Under the pieces are notes generated by a model. It was not told the DNA's origin. It was given only the letters and a program-made list of their open reading frames with translations, and searched no databases. Shown here piece by piece: positions 62,132 to 64,000 of a stretch of DNA of 64,000 nucleotides. A program made the translations under genes and the position numbers. The DNA is from Casuarius casuarius (taxonomy: Eukaryota; Chordata; Aves; Casuariiformes; Casuariidae): assembly GCA_003342895.1 (NCBI GenBank), contig PTFA01000024.1, positions 4,893,505 through 4,957,504 of the forward strand. The letters are read 5' to 3'. The first letter of the stretch is position 1, and the number at the start of each line of letters is the position of its first letter.

Positions 62132-63917
62132 TGTATATTTAATAGTGACAAGAAAATATAATACATTTCTGCAGTTTGTTTCAACATTCCTTTGAAGGTT
62201 GTTGTAAATTCATACCTTTAGATTACAGTAAAGTATCAGATTTGTCTCACTTTTATGTTTCCAAGGGCTACATGTGGTATGAAAGTGAAAACTATCATAT
62301 ATCACATCTAGTTCATATTAAACATTAATTAGGTTTTCCACCACGACTGTAAATATTTATTGACTGAAGCTCACATTACATCTTTTTGGAAAAAAATGGG
62401 AAAAAGTTATACAGATGTTCTCAGTTTCTAAGAAATTATCCAGTAGCAGGAGACAGCATTTTGAGAGAGAGCACGAGCACGAAGAGCACATGAAACAGCA
62501 TGCAAAAAGAAAGAGCGCACAAGAAGCAGGGGGGAGGAGGGGGAAAATGATCGATAAGAAGCAGAAAGGAAGAATAAAGATGTCAGGGCCTGATCCAGAG
62601 AAATGCCACTCCCTCTGCTGCCATCTCAATTATTTTTCAAGATGGATTGGTTCAACTGGCTTTCACATAAGCTACAGGCTTTGGCTAAAAGTTGAAAAAA
62701 AAATTGGGGGAAAAGAAAAGAAAAAAAGGAAAAAAACCCTCTTGATTTAGACCACTAACAAAACTATAACTGCAGTAATAGTAATAATAGTAAGCAAATA
62801 TATTTTCATGTTCAGAGCTGCACTTGGATTGTAACAGACAAAAATTTGACTAATAAATTTTAGACTGTCTTGGTACTCTGTAAGCATTACTCAAGTTTTA
62901 CCATAAAGTATGTTTACAAAAAATTTTGCAGTTAATATAAGGTGTGTTTTGAACTTCTGATAAATAAGTGTGCAACACATTTAAAACTGATTCTGCAGAT
63001 TGTCAGAGATCAATTATGTCCAGAGAGACAACAGTTATCATCAAAAAAAATAATTAAAAAAAAATCAGTGTTTCACAGAATAAATATTGCACTTTATCTG
63101 AAGCATTTCTGCCTTAATTTTCCAGGTAAAGTTAAAAACAACATATAAAGAAAAAAAGACTTGGTTTCAGTAATTCAGTGACATATCCTCACACACAAAC
63201 TTTACAACACCACTGAAAAAGCATCCAGTCTGACATTGACATAGGTTGCAATCTTTTACAGGCACAAATCTCTGAGCATCAACAGAACATGAAAGATTAT
63301 TTCTTTCACTCATAGCATATATGCAGCCTTGCGTTTCTAAAAATCAACCAGATTTCTCCCAATTTCACACTATTTTAATAAATTTCAAAATAATTACAGA
63401 TATAGAAATTAAATTAGATTATTTAAATATAATGACCTTTAGCTACTGAGCAATTTTGGTTGTTTCAATGAACTTCAATTTAATGGGAAGGGGAATAACT
63501 GTTCAGACAGTTCATAAAGTCAGACTCATGATCTCTTTTTCTTCCTTCAGATATTTTCAACTGAACAGATACCGACCACCGCTTCTCTGAACAAATTTTA
63601 AGTCTTTCTATGTGCAGCCACTTTAGAATGAAGCTTCAGACAGAAATCTCAGGTACAGCACTGGAAAGCAGACACCACAGGTGGATTTCTTTGCCTGGAT
63701 AATACAGGTCTTGATAATACCGTAAGAATACATGAAAAAAATGCATCTCTTTTCGAAAAGAGATGTTAAACATTATTTAAACAAGTCAGTTTGTTAAGGA
63801 TTCACTTATAGCAAGAACGTCTGGTTCTCCAAGCCATCTTGGCCCTGAAGCAAGTCAATACTTAAACAGGTGTCCAGTTTTAGAGATGCAACTAACACCA
63901 ACAACGTCAATGAAATG

Positions 63918-63924
<7 letters not shown>
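62132..63924. other. Unannotated non-coding stretch
   Basis: No gene or repeat family is recognised. The Lys/Arg/Glu-rich 111-codon frame at 62415-62750 reflects purine-rich DNA. A splice-acceptor-like tract ends at 63550, and a 22-base palindrome lies at 63744-63765. Confidence 0.5.
63744..63765. repeat. Perfect 22-bp palindrome
   Basis: CATCTCTTTT, CG, AAAAGAGATG reads identically on both strands with no spacer, centred on TTCGAA. It could form a cruciform or bind a dimeric factor. Confidence 0.8.
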
Positions 63925-63970
<46 letters not shown>

Positions 63971-64000
63971 CAAAAAAAAAAAAAAAAAAAAAAAAAAAAA
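63925..64000. repeat. Long poly-A tract at window edge
   Basis: Forty-four A (63925-63968), CCC, then 29 A to the last base, continuing past the window. It may be a contig-end artefact, a collapsed low-complexity region or a young retrocopy tail. The tract starts after GATATTTT, with no AATAAA in the 20 bases before it. Confidence 0.93.

Noticed and set aside
62415..62750. Lys/Arg/Glu-rich 111-codon frame resembling a nuclear protein tail
   Set aside because: The basic composition follows from a purine-rich low-complexity DNA stretch.

Overview
This window looks like non-coding nuclear DNA from an amniote of the bird/reptile lineage. It is AT-rich and CpG-poor and has no operon-like or densely packed open reading frames. 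The interspersed repeats I can recognise are old, degraded CR1/L3-type LINE copies plus short palindromic DNA-transposon-like relics of the sort common in birds, turtles and crocodilians. I see no Alu, B1 or other mammal-specific SINE. A bird is most likely because recognisable repeats are few, but I cannot name the species.

I find no protein-coding gene, tRNA, rRNA or CRISPR array. The longest open frames (about 90 to 140 codons) are scattered on both strands, lack recognisable domains and look like chance frames. The window is best read as a deep intron or an intergenic stretch. Assembly signs are four isolated N bases (23440, 28979, 42034, 55589) and a 76-base almost pure A tract at the right edge.

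Layout: 243-1222 is a G-skewed block with degenerate TTAGG-like motifs. 1955-2037 is a MITE-like relic. 6985-7262 and 9766-11830 are CR1 relics on the minus strand, possibly one split element. 13177-13236 is an AT/AC microsatellite. 15640-16225 is a local GC-rich patch. 16800-17880 has conserved-element character. 18000-18725 is a purine-rich ACTGG-motif block. 19380-19600 is a second MITE-like relic. 20395-20426 is a 32-base T run next to a good CTCF-like site. 20530-35820 is mostly featureless apart from homopolymers and two enhancer-like blocks (30345-30610, 33150-33530). 35830-37700 is a third minus-strand CR1 relic. 37700-54800 is mostly unique, with hairpins, short relics and an enhancer-like block at 40090-40300. 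54790-61080 holds the best regulatory candidates, above all the CpG-retaining block 60715-61080 with an inverted homeodomain-type site and a TATA box. 61499-62131 holds TG/CA microsatellites and a textbook G-quadruplex motif.

I see no gene system working together here. If the window has a function it is probably regulatory: candidate conserved non-coding elements rich in TAAT homeodomain cores, and three CTCF-like motifs, two of them in convergent orientation. All conservation statements are inferences from sequence texture. No alignment was possible.
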